Shown here: piece by piece, positions 1 to 10,126 of the stretch | Layout of the letters: each line of letters begins with the position of its first letter | Numbering within the stretch: the first letter of the stretch is position 1 | Assembly: GCF_030653815.1 (NCBI RefSeq) | Contig: NZ_JAURYQ010000041.1 | Span: forward strand, 1 to 64,000 | Source of the DNA: Rhodoferax sp. | Lineage (GTDB): Bacteria; Pseudomonadota; Gammaproteobacteria; Burkholderiales; Burkholderiaceae_C | Length of the DNA stretch: 64,000 nucleotides | Direction of reading: 5' to 3' | Notes under the pieces: model-generated | Databases searched by the model: none | Told to the model about the DNA's origin: nothing | Seen by the model: only the letters and a program-made list of their open reading frames with translations | Position numbers and translations under genes: made by a program

Positions 1-160
1 CCCGCTGCAGCACATGCAGGGCGCGCAGCGTGATGTCGGCCAGGTTGCCAATGGGGGTGGCCACCACATACAGGCTGTGCTCTGGATAATGCTGATGGCT
101 GGCCGCTGCCTGGGCTGCGGTCAGTGCCAACTCAAACAATGAAGCAACAGGGGAGTTCAA
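1..160 (-). CDS. rsmI: 16S rRNA (cytidine-1402-2'-O)-methyltransferase RsmI, N-terminal part
   Basis: Only the first ~53 codons are in the window; the gene runs off the left edge. The reverse strand reads a short leader and then LYVVATPIGNLADITLRAL, the hallmark N-terminus of the RsmI (YraL) family, which methylates the 2'-OH of C1402 in 16S rRNA using SAM. An in-frame stop lies a few codons upstream of a TTG at 160-158, so the start must be TTG here or another TTG further in; no ATG is available. It diverges from yraN, whose ATG shares base 160, as in the yraL / yraN region of other proteobacteria. Identity is strong, the exact start is not. Confidence 0.85.
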   Translation of the reverse strand, partial: MNSPVASLFELALTAAQAAASHQHYPEHSLYVVATPIGNLADITLRALHVLQR

Positions 161-597
161 TGGCGGTGTCTAAAGAAGGGGTTGAGCGGGCAAAGGGTGG
201 GGCCAGACGACCAACCACCCGCGCACTCGGCGAGGCCGCAGAGCTCGGCGCCCTGGCACACCTGCAGGCCGCCGGGCTGGTGCTGGTGGCCCGCAACTTC
301 CGCTCGCCGGGGCGGGGCGGTGGTGAGGTGGACCTGATTATGCGGGAGCCCGACGGCACGCTGGTGTTTGTGGAGGTGCGTGCCCGGGCGGGCACCGGCC
401 ATGGCGGCGCGGCCGCCAGTGTGGGTTGGGCCCAACAGCGGCGGGTGATTTTTGCGGCCCGCCATTTTCTGGCGCGCTTGCCGGTGTGGCCTCCGTGCCG
501 CTTCGATGTGGTGGCGCTGCAGGGCGACGGCGGGGCCGGTGAGGCAGCAGAGCTGGTGTGGCTGAAGGCCGCTTTTGATGCCAGCGGTTACAGCTGA
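160..597 (+). CDS. yraN: YraN / UPF0102 family nuclease-like protein
   Basis: A 145-residue protein of usual length for UPF0102. It has the conserved nuclease-fold elements: GEVDLI near residues 55-60, VFVEVRAR near 69-76, and a C-terminal RFDVVAL segment. The E-x-D and E-x-R pattern resembles Holliday-junction-resolvase-like PD-(D/E)xK folds, but the cellular role is not established. I chose the ATG at 160 rather than an upstream ATG because a purine-rich GGGGAG lies about 6 bases before it and homologues begin near this point. It sits divergently from rsmI and ahead of the diaA-like and dolP genes, the same order as in enterobacteria, which supports the call. Confidence 0.85.
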   Translation: MAVSKEGVERAKGGARRPTTRALGEAAELGALAHLQAAGLVLVARNFRSPGRGGGEVDLIMREPDGTLVFVEVRARAGTGHGGAAASVGWAQQRRVIFAARHFLARLPVWPPCRFDVVALQGDGGAGEAAELVWLKAAFDASGYS

Positions 598-659
598 ACC
601 CATCCATGAGCCGCCCTTGGGGCGGCGCTGTGCGGGGCGTGCCCGTATCATCGGCCCCC

Positions 660-1235
660 ATGCTTGTCCACCGTGTCCAACAGCAGTTCATTGACAGTGC
701 CGATCTCACCTACCAGTGTGCCGAAGCGCTGGGGGCCAGTGTCGATGCGGCCATTGGTGCGCTGCTGGCGACGGTCACCGGGGGCGGCAAGGTGGTGGCG
801 TGTGGGCTGGGTTCGGGCGGCGTGCTGGCCCAGTTGCTGGTGGCCCACCTGGTCAATGGCCTGGAGCGCGAGCGCCCGGCGTTGCCCGCCTTGCTGCTGC
901 AACCGGATGCGGGGGCACCCGATGCGGTCTTGCGCCAGTTGGGGGCCCTGGCCGCGGCCGAGGAGTTGTTGTTGCTGGTGGGCGACACCACCGAACCCGA
1001 GCGCTGGCAGGCCTTGGTGCGCACCGCCCACGAGCGCGATATGGTTGTGGTGGCGCTGACCGGTCTGGGGGCTGGCGCGGTGGCCCGGGTACTGCGCGAC
1101 ACCGACGTGCACGTGGCCGTGCCACACACCCGCCTGACCCGCGTGCACGAGGTGCACCACCTCGTGCTCAATTGCATGTGTGATGGCATCGACGCCCAAC
1201 TTCTGGGCGATGCCGCTGACTTGGAGAACACCTGA
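660..1235 (+). CDS. diaA: SIS-domain protein, DiaA / phosphoheptose isomerase-like
   Basis: A 191-residue single SIS domain protein. The sugar-phosphate-binding signature is visible as GGKVVACGLGSGGVLAQ near residues 40-56, followed by LLLLVGDTTEP and VVALTG strands. In E. coli the equivalent gene between yraN and yraP is diaA, which binds DnaA and promotes initiation at oriC; close paralogues are GmhA sedoheptulose-7-phosphate isomerases in LPS heptose synthesis. Context favours DiaA, but the sequence alone does not separate the two. The start at 660 gives the usual family length. The stop overlaps the dolP start by one base, so the two are translationally coupled. Confidence 0.75.
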   Translation: MLVHRVQQQFIDSADLTYQCAEALGASVDAAIGALLATVTGGGKVVACGLGSGGVLAQLLVAHLVNGLERERPALPALLLQPDAGAPDAVLRQLGALAAAEELLLLVGDTTEPERWQALVRTAHERDMVVVALTGLGAGAVARVLRDTDVHVAVPHTRLTRVHEVHHLVLNCMCDGIDAQLLGDAADLENT

Positions 1236-1894
1236 TGAATGTCCTGACGACCCTTGGGCCCCGGCCTGCTGCCCTGGCCCTGGCCCTGGTGTTGGGTGTG
1301 GGTGCCACCGGCTGTGCGCCTTTGTTGGTGGGCGGGGTGGCCACCACCGCCATCGTGGCCAATGACCGCCGCACCTCGGGCGCGCAGCTCGAAGACCAGG
1401 GCATCGAGCTGCGCGCTGCCAACCGCCTGCGCGACGCCCTGGGCACCCGTGGCCATGTGAACGTGACCAGCTACAACCGCCAAGTGCTGCTGACCGGCGA
1501 GGTGCCCACGGAGGCCGACAAGCTGCAGGTCGGGCAGTTGGTGGCAGGGGTGGACAACGTGAGTGCCGTGCACAACGAATTGGCGGTGCTGGGCAACTCC
1601 ACCCTGACCCAGCGCACCTCCGACACCCTGGTGACTGCCCGCGTCAGGGCTTCGCTGGTGAATGCCAAAGACCTGCACTCCAGCGCCATCAAGGTGGTGA
1701 CGGAGCGGGGCACGGTGTACCTGATGGGCCGGGTCACCCAGCGTGAATCGGACCGGGTCACGCAGATTGCGCGCACGGTTCAGGGCTCGCAGCGGGTGGT
1801 GCGCCTGTTCGAGCTGATTTCCGAGGCCGAGCTGGCGCGTTTGCAGCCGCCGCCCGCGCCCAAGGCGGTATCCCCCAGCGCACCTGTCAACTGA
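1235..1894 (+). CDS. dolP: BON-domain outer-membrane lipoprotein DolP (YraP)
   Basis: A 219-residue secreted lipoprotein. A hydrophobic signal segment (residues 11-26) ends in a lipobox GATGC with the lipidated cysteine at 27. Two BON domains follow, roughly 50-120 and 130-200, each with the phospholipid-binding pattern (V.VTSYNRQVLLTGEV and IKVVTERGTVYLMGRV). In E. coli DolP sits on the inner face of the outer membrane, binds anionic phospholipid and supports envelope integrity. A proline-rich tail ends the protein. Coupled to the SIS gene by a one-base TGATG overlap. Family assignment is firm. Confidence 0.88.
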   Translation: MNVLTTLGPRPAALALALVLGVGATGCAPLLVGGVATTAIVANDRRTSGAQLEDQGIELRAANRLRDALGTRGHVNVTSYNRQVLLTGEVPTEADKLQVGQLVAGVDNVSAVHNELAVLGNSTLTQRTSDTLVTARVRASLVNAKDLHSSAIKVVTERGTVYLMGRVTQRESDRVTQIARTVQGSQRVVRLFELISEAELARLQPPPAPKAVSPSAPVN

Positions 1895-1960
1895 CCGGGG
1901 CCTCTGGCCGCCCGCCCGAGTTTGGGCGAGGCAGGCAGTGCGAGGCCACGGCTGGCCTGG

Positions 1961-2896
1961 TCAGTCGCTGCTGTCGGTGGTTTTTTGCAGGCGTTTGATC
2001 AGGCTGGACGTGTCCCAGCGGTGGCCACCCATGCGCTGCACGTCGGCATAAAACTGGTCCACCAGCGCGGTCACTGGCAGGCGTGCCCCGTTGCTGCGGG
2101 CTTCGTCCAGCACCAGTCCCAGGTCTTTGCGCATCCAGTCCACCGCGAAGCCGAAGTTGAACTGGTCGGCCACCATGGTTTTGCCCCGGTTGTCCAACTG
2201 CCAGCTCTGGGCCGCACCCTTGCCGATGACATCGAGCACCAGGTTCATGTCCAGCCCGGCATGCTGGCCAAAGGCCACCCCCTCGGCCAGCCCCTGCACC
2301 AGCCCGGCGATGCAGATCTGGTTGACCATTTTGGCCAGCTGCCCTGCGCCCGAGTCACCGACGCGGGTCACGGCACGGGAATAGGCCAGTGCCACCGGCT
2401 GCATGGCATCAAAGGCGGCTTGGGTGCCGCCACACATCACCGTCAGCACGCCGTTCTCGGCACCGGCCTGTCCGCCGGAGACGGGCGCATCCACAAACGA
2501 CAGGCCCTTGGATTCGGCCAGCGCCGACAGTTCGCGCGCCACGGAGGCCGATGCGGTTGTGTGGTCCACAAAAATGGCACCCGGCTCCATGCCCGCAAAG
2601 GCACCGGCAGGCCCGGAGGTGACGCTGCGCAGGTCGTCGTCATTGCCCACACACGCAAACACCAGCTGGGCGCCCTGGGCCGCTTCTTCGGGGGTGGTGG
2701 CCATGACGGCGCGCTCGTGCAGGGCCATGTCGTCGCACCACGCGATGGCCTTGGCGGTGGTGCGGTTGTACACCGTGACATGGTGGCCAGCACGCACCAG
2801 ATGGGCCGCCATGGGGTAACCCATGACGCCCAGGCCCAGAAACGCCACGCGGCTTGGCGGGCAAAATTCGTAGGTTTTATGACCAATGGTGCTCAT
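1961..2896 (-). CDS. NAD(P)-dependent beta-hydroxyacid dehydrogenase (GlxR / HIBADH family)
   Basis: A 311-residue protein with the family's standard architecture: Rossmann nucleotide-binding motif GLGVMG at 21-26, the substrate-binding signature DAPVSGG at 136-142, and the catalytic lysine in GAGQLAKMVNQ (K189). The C-terminal half is the all-helical dimerisation domain with the typical KDLGLVLDEA segment. Enzymes of this family reduce or oxidise 3-hydroxyisobutyrate, tartronate semialdehyde or succinic semialdehyde; sequence inspection does not fix the substrate. It stands alone between dolP (convergent) and pilU, so neighbours do not help. Confidence 0.85.
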   Translation of the reverse strand: MSTIGHKTYEFCPPSRVAFLGLGVMGYPMAAHLVRAGHHVTVYNRTTAKAIAWCDDMALHERAVMATTPEEAAQGAQLVFACVGNDDDLRSVTSGPAGAFAGMEPGAIFVDHTTASASVARELSALAESKGLSFVDAPVSGGQAGAENGVLTVMCGGTQAAFDAMQPVALAYSRAVTRVGDSGAGQLAKMVNQICIAGLVQGLAEGVAFGQHAGLDMNLVLDVIGKGAAQSWQLDNRGKTMVADQFNFGFAVDWMRKDLGLVLDEARSNGARLPVTALVDQFYADVQRMGGHRWDTSSLIKRLQKTTDSSD

Positions 2897-2959
2897 GAAG
2901 TATCCTGTAAAAGTAGAGCTAACTATTGTTGATGGATAAGCGCGGAGTGGCTTTTTTCT

Positions 2960-4096
<1,137 letters not shown>

Positions 4097-4122
4097 GGCG
4101 GTGTCCTGTGGGTTGGCGGGGT

Positions 4123-5166
4123 TCAGCCGGGAAAGTTGTCGGGAATCTTGGCCTTGCTCCTGGCCTCGGCCGCACTGATGATGTTGCGCTTGACCAGGTC
4201 CGCGAGGTTCTGGTCCAGGGTCTGCATGCCCATTTGGTTGCCAGTCTGGATGGACGAGTACATCTGCGCCACCTTGGCCTCACGGATGAGGTTGCGGATG
4301 GCGGGTGTGCCCAGCATGATTTCGTGTGCCGCCACCCGGCCCTGGCCGTCCTTGGTCTTGCACAGGGTTTGCGAGATCACCGCCTGCAGCGACTCGCTGA
4401 GCATGGCGCGGATCATTTCCTTCTCGGCCGCCGGGAACACGTCGATGATCCGGTCGATGGTCTTGGCGGCACTCGAGGTGTGCAGGGTGCCAAACACCAG
4501 GTGGCCGGTTTCGGCCGCGGTCATGGCCAGACGGATGGTTTCCAGGTCGCGCATTTCACCCACCAGGATGGCGTCCGGGTCTTCGCGTAGCGCCGACTTG
4601 AGGGCGGCGGCAAAGCTTTGTGTGTGCGGGCCGACCTCGCGCTGGTTGATCAGGCATTTCTTGGATTCGTGAACAAATTCAATCGGATCTTCTACCGTGA
4701 GGATGTGGCCGAACTCGTTTTCATTGAGGTAGTTCACCATGGCCGCCAGGGTGGTGGACTTGCCCGAGCCCGTGGGGCCGGTCACCAGCACCATGCCGCG
4801 CGGCTTGAGTGCCAGCTCGGCAAAAATTTTCGGGCAGTTGAGTTGCTCCAGCGTCAGGATTTTGCTGGGAATGGTCCGGAACACCGCGCCCGCGCCCCGG
4901 TTCTGGTTGAAGGCGTTGACCCGAAAACGCGCCAGGCCTTCGATCTCAAACGAAAAGTCGATCTCCAGGAACTCCTCATAGCGTTTGCGCTGGGCGTCGT
5001 TCATGATGTCGTACACCATGGCATGCACCTGCTTGTGGTCCAGGGGCTCCACGTTGATGCGCCGCACATCGCCGTGGACCCGGATCATCGGGGGCAGCCC
5101 CGCCGACAAATGCAAATCGGACGCCTTGTTCTTGACGCTGAAGGCCAGCAATTGGGTGATGTCCAC
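4123..5166 (-). CDS. pilT: Type IV pilus retraction ATPase PilT
   Basis: A 347-residue protein starting at GTG (5166), preceded by AAGGGA about 6 bases upstream; this gives the canonical N-terminus DITQLLAFSVKNKASDLHLS. Longer readings into the divergent yggS region lack homology. Walker A GPTGSGKS is at 130-137, with Walker B (AILVGEMRDLET), the His box (GHLVFGTLHTSS) and the C-terminal AIRNLIRE retraction motif. PilT powers pilus retraction. It heads the pilT-pilU operon and is separated from the divergent yggS by only 34 bp, so the promoters of the two genes must be packed together or overlap. Confidence 0.95.
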   Translation of the reverse strand: MDITQLLAFSVKNKASDLHLSAGLPPMIRVHGDVRRINVEPLDHKQVHAMVYDIMNDAQRKRYEEFLEIDFSFEIEGLARFRVNAFNQNRGAGAVFRTIPSKILTLEQLNCPKIFAELALKPRGMVLVTGPTGSGKSTTLAAMVNYLNENEFGHILTVEDPIEFVHESKKCLINQREVGPHTQSFAAALKSALREDPDAILVGEMRDLETIRLAMTAAETGHLVFGTLHTSSAAKTIDRIIDVFPAAEKEMIRAMLSESLQAVISQTLCKTKDGQGRVAAHEIMLGTPAIRNLIREAKVAQMYSSIQTGNQMGMQTLDQNLADLVKRNIISAAEARSKAKIPDNFPG

Positions 5167-5200
5167 AGAGGTTCCCTTTTGTTTGTTACGCTTGGTAATT

Positions 5201-5893
5201 ATGACCAAGATTTCAACACAACTCAGCGCGGTGCGTGAGCGGATCCAAGCGGCTTGCCGGGCTTCTGGCCGGCCCACTGAAGCGGTGGCTTTGCTGGCCG
5301 TTTCCAAGACCTTTGGGGCCGACGCGGTGCAGGCGGCCTTTGAGGCTGGTCAGACCGCTTTTGGCGAAAACTACATCCAGGAAGCGGTCGGGAAAATCAC
5401 CGCGCTGCGCCACCTGCCGCTGGTGTGGCACTGTATCGGCCCCATCCAGAGCAACAAGACCCGTCTCGTGGCCGAGCACTTTGACTGGGTGCACACGGTG
5501 GACCGGCTCAAGATTGCCCAGCGCCTGAGCGAGCAGCGCCCCGCAGAGTTGCCGCCATTGCAGGTGTGCATTCAGGTCAATGTGGATGGCGGGCCGACCA
5601 AGTCGGGCGTGGCGCCCGAAGACGCGTTGGCGCTGGCGCAGGCCGTGGCCGGCTTGCCGCGTTTGCGCCTGCGCGGCGTGATGTGTATTCCGGAACCAGC
5701 GCCCGACTTTGAGGCCGCGTGCCAGGTCTTCAAAAGGGCCGCAACCCTGTTCGACGCCTTGAAGGCACAGGGCCTCCAGCTCGACACCTTGTCGATGGGC
5801 ATGAGCGCCGATCTGGAGGCGGCCGTTGCCTCGGGCAGCACCCTGGTGCGCGTGGGCTCCGCCATTTTTGGCGCGCGCCACTATCCGGTCTGA
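5201..5893 (+). CDS. yggS: YggS-family pyridoxal-phosphate homeostasis protein
   Basis: A 230-residue single-domain PLP-binding TIM barrel of the YggS/PROSC family. The PLP lysine is K36 in LLAVSKTF, and the characteristic FGENYIQE, WHCIGPIQSNKT and LSMGMSADLEAAVASGST motifs are all present. The protein has no known catalytic turnover; it keeps free PLP in balance and affects amino acid metabolism. The gene diverges from pilT, an arrangement common in beta- and gammaproteobacteria. Its last 13 bases overlap convergently with the end of the following c-di-GMP gene. Confidence 0.93.
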   Translation: MTKISTQLSAVRERIQAACRASGRPTEAVALLAVSKTFGADAVQAAFEAGQTAFGENYIQEAVGKITALRHLPLVWHCIGPIQSNKTRLVAEHFDWVHTVDRLKIAQRLSEQRPAELPPLQVCIQVNVDGGPTKSGVAPEDALALAQAVAGLPRLRLRGVMCIPEPAPDFEAACQVFKRAATLFDALKAQGLQLDTLSMGMSADLEAAVASGSTLVRVGSAIFGARHYPV

Positions 5894-8526
5894 GCGCTGT
5901 CCGCGCTTGAGCTTGCGGCCTCGGGCGCCGGCGTTGGCTTGCCAAACAGGTAGCCCTGAAAGTAGCGACAGCCCAGTGTCAGCAAGGCATCGCGCTGCGC
6001 CGCGCTTTCCACGCCTTCGGCGATCACCGCCAGCCCCAGGCTGTCGCCGAGCGAGACGATGGCGCGGATGATGCTGACATTCTGCGGGTGCTCCAGCATG
6101 TCGCGCACAAAGGCCTGGTCGACCTTGAGCTGGTGCAGTGGCAGGCGCCTGAGAATCGCCAGTGACGAGTAGCCGGTGCCAAAGTCGTCCAGCGACAGGC
6201 GCACGCCGAGATCACGCAGCGCATCCATCTTGGCCATCACGTCGGGCACATCCTCGACCAGTTGACTCTCGGTGAGTTCCAGTTCCAGCCGCGCCGCGTT
6301 GGCGCCGGTTTGCAGCAGCATGGTTTGTACCCGGGCGACAAAACTGGGTTGGCGAAATTGTGCCGCGCTGACATTGACCGCAATGGTCCAGTGGTGCTGC
6401 GCGGCCTGCTGCGAAAACGCCTGCAATTGAAGACAGGTACTGCGCAAGACCCAGTCGCCCAGCGCCACGATCAGTCCGGAAGACTCGGCTACTGCAATGA
6501 ATTCACCCGGCAGAATCAGGCCGCGCATTGGGTGTTGCCAGCGCAGCAGCGCTTCGAAACCCAGCGTCTGGCCCTGGTCGTTCACCTGTGGCTGGTAATA
6601 CAACACAAATTCGTCATGGGCCAGCGCCCAGCGCAGGTCGGCCTCCAGCGTGGTGCGTGCCACCACCTGGGCTTGCATGTCGGGGTTGAAAAACCGCAGC
6701 GTGTTGCGCCCCGCTACCTTGGCCTGGTACATGGCCATGTCGGCCTGTTTGAACAGTTCTTCGCGCGTCTCGGCGGGGTTGTCAATCAGTGCCACGCCAA
6801 TGCTGACACTGGTGCGGCAGGTTTGGCCGCGCAACTGGTATTTTTGGCTGAGTCGGTCCAGCAGTTTCCGGGCCACCTGCTGCGCTTGCCGCGCGGCCTC
6901 GCCCGGCTCGATGCTCAGGTTCACCAGCATCACCACAAATTCGTCACCGCCCTGGCGCGCCAGCGTGTCCTGGGTGCGCACGCATTCGCGCATGCGCTCG
7001 GCGATCTGGTGCAGCAGCTCGTCACCCACATCATGACCGAGGGTGTCGTTGATGTCCTTGAAGTTGTCGACGTCGAGGAACATCAGGGCGGCATGCTGGG
7101 GCGCGCGCGGCAGTGAAGTGAGCAACTGCTGCACCCGGTCCTGCAGCAGGCGCCGGTTGGGCAGGCCGGTCAGGGGGTCATAAAACGCCAATTGGTGGAT
7201 GGCTTCTTCGGCCTGTTTGCGCCGGGTCATGTCGGTTGAAATACCGCACAGCGCGTACACGTGGCCGGCACTGTCGCGCAAGGGCAGCTTGACCGATAAA
7301 AAGCTCTGCGTGACCCGGCCATCGACACTGCGGTTGACTTCTTCCTCTTCGACCCGCTCACCGTGCTCAATCACGCGCAGGTCATTGGCGCGCAACCTGG
7401 CCACCGTGAGCTCGTCAAAGAAAGCGCTGTCGGTTTGCCCGACCACCTGTTCGGCGCTGCGCCCAAACAGGTGCGCCACCCGGCTGTTGACATACTGGTA
7501 GCGCAGTTCGAGGTCCTTGATGTAGATGAAGGCGTCCACGCTGTTGAGGATGGTGTTGAGCCGCTCTTCGCCGGCACGGACGTGGGCGGTTTTTTGCGCC
7601 ACCTGGCGGCGCAGCCAGGTGCTCAGGGCGAGCGCCAGCACCAGCGCAGCCACCAAACCCGCGAGCAGCCACCACAAGGTGCGCGGTATGACAAATTCGG
7701 GCGCCGCCTGCAGCCAGCGCTTCAAGGCCTGCGCATAAGGCGAGTCGGACTGCGCCTGCCATGGCTTCAAATGACGGTCAATGGCGGCCAGCAGCACACC
7801 ATTTTGGCCTTTGGTGGTGGCGTAATACAGCTGCGCGGGCAGGAACACCACGGCAGTCGGTTCCAGATCAAACCGGGACGCCTGCAGGTCGCCAAAAAAA
7901 CGACTGGCCGCAACGACGTCGGCGTTGCCCTGGCGCACTTGCCCGAAACCCTGCTCAAATGAATCGGCATGGACCCAAGTGGGAGAAATGGCAAAGCCAT
8001 TCAGCAAGTTTTCCAAAAAAGGCGCTTGCACCGAGCCGTCAATGATGGCGATGCGCTTGCCCTGCAAGTCGGTGATGGTCCGGATCGGCTCACTCTTGCG
8101 GGTGTACAGCTGCGACCAGCTCAGCAGCGCCGGCACGTCGTGAAAATCAAAGAGCTGTGCACGTTGCTCGTTGTAGGCCACGTCGGGCATCAGGTCGATC
8201 TCGCCCCGGCCCAGTGCGTTCAGGCAGGCCTGCCATTCACAGGGCACGGCCACCACTTGCCAGCGTTCCCGCTCGGCCACGGCCATCAGCACGTCGCCCA
8301 GAATGCCACTGGGCTGGCCACGGTCGCCCAAAAACAACTTGGGTGCGTTTTCATAGACACCGACCCGCACGGTGCGCTTTGGCGGGTCGGCGGCGAGCGC
8401 GCCGGTCGCGGTCAGGAGCGCGGTCAGCACCAGCCAAGCCATGCGCTGCACCAGGCGCCTTGAGAAGTCAGCGCAGTCCCCCTGCTGTTTGACAGCATCG
8501 GTCAGCGCAGCTTGGGGGGTGTTCAT
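5881..8526 (-). CDS. Periplasmic solute-binding sensor / PAS / GGDEF / EAL protein
   Basis: An 881-residue membrane signalling protein. Order: membrane or signal segment about 29-46; periplasmic solute-binding domain of SBP_bac_3 type, about 52-275; transmembrane helix about 284-306; PAS about 323-435; GGDEF about 445-610 with intact GGDEF at 526-530; EAL about 622-870 with EALLRW at 658-663 and DDFGTGYSS. Both the diguanylate cyclase and phosphodiesterase signatures look intact, so it may make and break c-di-GMP. The sensor fold normally binds amino acids or opines. It lies next to the Lrp-arginase-opine-like island and pilT/U, which suggests nutrient control of surface behaviour; that link is inference. 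Confidence 0.9.
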   Translation of the reverse strand: MNTPQAALTDAVKQQGDCADFSRRLVQRMAWLVLTALLTATGALAADPPKRTVRVGVYENAPKLFLGDRGQPSGILGDVLMAVAERERWQVVAVPCEWQACLNALGRGEIDLMPDVAYNEQRAQLFDFHDVPALLSWSQLYTRKSEPIRTITDLQGKRIAIIDGSVQAPFLENLLNGFAISPTWVHADSFEQGFGQVRQGNADVVAASRFFGDLQASRFDLEPTAVVFLPAQLYYATTKGQNGVLLAAIDRHLKPWQAQSDSPYAQALKRWLQAAPEFVIPRTLWWLLAGLVAALVLALALSTWLRRQVAQKTAHVRAGEERLNTILNSVDAFIYIKDLELRYQYVNSRVAHLFGRSAEQVVGQTDSAFFDELTVARLRANDLRVIEHGERVEEEEVNRSVDGRVTQSFLSVKLPLRDSAGHVYALCGISTDMTRRKQAEEAIHQLAFYDPLTGLPNRRLLQDRVQQLLTSLPRAPQHAALMFLDVDNFKDINDTLGHDVGDELLHQIAERMRECVRTQDTLARQGGDEFVVMLVNLSIEPGEAARQAQQVARKLLDRLSQKYQLRGQTCRTSVSIGVALIDNPAETREELFKQADMAMYQAKVAGRNTLRFFNPDMQAQVVARTTLEADLRWALAHDEFVLYYQPQVNDQGQTLGFEALLRWQHPMRGLILPGEFIAVAESSGLIVALGDWVLRSTCLQLQAFSQQAAQHHWTIAVNVSAAQFRQPSFVARVQTMLLQTGANAARLELELTESQLVEDVPDVMAKMDALRDLGVRLSLDDFGTGYSSLAILRRLPLHQLKVDQAFVRDMLEHPQNVSIIRAIVSLGDSLGLAVIAEGVESAAQRDALLTLGCRYFQGYLFGKPTPAPEAASSSADSAQTG

Positions 8527-8531
8527 GGCTA

Positions 8532-8951
8532 CTAACGGTAGGTCGCCAGGTGGATGTTGGTCTCGGTGCTGCGGATGCCCTTGATCAGCCGGATGCGCTC
8601 CAGAATTTGCGACAGCTCGGCCATTGAGGTGGCCTCCAGCTCGGCCAGCAGGTCCCAGCGGCCATTGGTGTCGTGCAAGGCCGCGACGCCGGGTTCGCCC
8701 AGCAAACTGGCAATCACCAGCCGGGTCTGGTTGCCTTCCACCAGCACCTCCATCCAGGCGCGGATGCTGCTGCGCCCGGATTCGGGCCGCATCTTGACCG
8801 TGTAGCCCAGAATGACCTGCGCATCTTCGAGCTTGCGGATGCGGTTGGTGACCGTGCCGCGCGAGACCTTGAGCTTGTGGGCGAGGTCGGCCACGTTCAT
8901 GCGCGCGTTCTGGCGCAGCAGACCGATCAGGCTTTGGTCAAGTTCATCCAT
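8532..8951 (-). CDS. Lrp/AsnC-family transcriptional regulator
   Basis: A 139-residue protein (start ATG at 8951; a GTG at 8978 would add nine residues). N-terminal winged helix-turn-helix reads ELDQSLIGLLRQNARMNVADLAHKLKVSRGTVTNRIRKLE in segments, followed by the RAM ligand-binding domain (about 65-135) that usually senses an amino acid. Same strand and 71 bp downstream of arginase, so it may be cotranscribed with it. By position it is the best candidate regulator of the arginase and amine-dehydrogenase/ABC genes to its right. Target and effector are unknown. Confidence 0.87.
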   Translation of the reverse strand: MDELDQSLIGLLRQNARMNVADLAHKLKVSRGTVTNRIRKLEDAQVILGYTVKMRPESGRSSIRAWMEVLVEGNQTRLVIASLLGEPGVAALHDTNGRWDLLAELEATSMAELSQILERIRLIKGIRSTETNIHLATYR

Positions 8952-9022
8952 GGCTGTCAAAAAAGTTGGAGCAGGCACTCAAAGTGGCAATTAAACACCA
9001 AGACCGCAAGGCTTTGTGACGA

Positions 9023-9943
9023 TTAACCCGCCTTGCGCATCAGTGTGCTCTTGCCAAACAGCGACTCGATCAAATCCACCGCCACCTCGGCGGTGCGGTT
9101 GCGCACGTCAAAGGCCGGGTTGAGTTCCATCACGTCGAGCGAGGCCAGGCGGCCGGTGTCGGCGATCATCTCCATGCACAGTTGCGCCTCGCGGTAGGTC
9201 GGGCCGCCGCGCACCGTGGTGCCCACGCCGGGCGCAATGTCGGGGTCGAGAAAGTCGACGTCAAAGCTCACGTGCAGATGGGTGTTGGCATCGACCAGCG
9301 CCAGCGCCAGCTCCATGGCGGCGCGCATGCCCATCTCGTCGATGAAGCGCATGTCAAACACCTCCAGCCCAGCCTCATGCACCAGGCGTTTCTCGCCCGC
9401 ATCGACACTGCGAATACCGATCTGGCGCACCCATTTGGGGTTGATGGCCGGCACCTGGCCGCCAATGCCGGTCAGCTCGGGCGGCCCATAACCGCACAAA
9501 CACGCCACCGGCATGCCGTGGAGGTTGCCGCTGGGCGTGAGCGCGCTGGTGTTGAAGTCGGCATGGGCATCGAGCCACAACACGCGCAGTTTTTTGCCGC
9601 TGTCGCGGCAATGGCGCGCCACCGCGCTGATCGAGCCCAGGCCCAGGCAATGGTCGCCACCCAACACGATCGGCAGCCGGTTTTGCTGCAGTTCGGCATA
9701 CACCGCGTCATGCACGGTCTGGTTCCAGGCGACCACCTCCGCCAGGTGGCGGTAGCCGTCCACCGGTGGCAGCCACGGGTTGCTTGGCCCGCTCAGATTG
9801 CCGCGGTCTTGCACCTGCAGGCCTTGGCTTTCCAGCACCTGGACGATGTTGGCCACGCGCAAGGCTTCGGGCCCCATGCTGGCGCCGCGGCTACCGGCGC
9901 CAATGTCGGTGGGTGCGCCGATCAGGGAGATATGGGGGTTCAT
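9023..9943 (-). CDS. rocF: Arginase
   Basis: A 306-residue ureohydrolase that hydrolyses arginine to ornithine and urea. The binuclear manganese ligands are all visible: H98 in GGDHC, D125/H127/D129 in LDAHADFN, and D228/D230 in FDVDFLDP. The SFDVDFLDPDIAPGVGT segment is typical of arginases rather than agmatinases. It diverges from the Fe-S/flavin dehydrogenase and ABC importer genes across a 183 bp spacer and is followed by an Lrp regulator. This placement suggests it handles arginine released inside the cell by the neighbouring oxidative system. Confidence 0.9.
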   Translation of the reverse strand: MNPHISLIGAPTDIGAGSRGASMGPEALRVANIVQVLESQGLQVQDRGNLSGPSNPWLPPVDGYRHLAEVVAWNQTVHDAVYAELQQNRLPIVLGGDHCLGLGSISAVARHCRDSGKKLRVLWLDAHADFNTSALTPSGNLHGMPVACLCGYGPPELTGIGGQVPAINPKWVRQIGIRSVDAGEKRLVHEAGLEVFDMRFIDEMGMRAAMELALALVDANTHLHVSFDVDFLDPDIAPGVGTTVRGGPTYREAQLCMEMIADTGRLASLDVMELNPAFDVRNRTAEVAVDLIESLFGKSTLMRKAG

Positions 9944-10126
9944 GGTGCTTGAGTTCCTGAAAATGAAGCTGGCCTGGGCGTAACTGGAAGACAGACTGTG
10001 CGCAGTTTAGTCAGATTCAGCAGCGCAGCGCACTCGTTGCTCGGATGAAGCGCAGCGCAATCCGGGGTCGACCAATTTTGAGGTTTAATAGCTCACCTAA
10101 TTTGTCCAAATGTAATTTCAGAGAAC
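9944..10126. promoter_or_regulatory. Divergent promoter region between arginase and the amine dehydrogenase operon
   Basis: A 183 bp spacer between two divergent transcription units. The right half is AT-rich compared with its surroundings (around 10075-10120, with TTGAGG and TTAATA-like elements), consistent with a promoter for the rightward operon. Repeated GCAGCGCA-like words occur near 10020-10055. No operator can be assigned with confidence; Lrp-type regulators bind degenerate sites. Listed because both arms of the island must be controlled from here. Confidence 0.4.
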
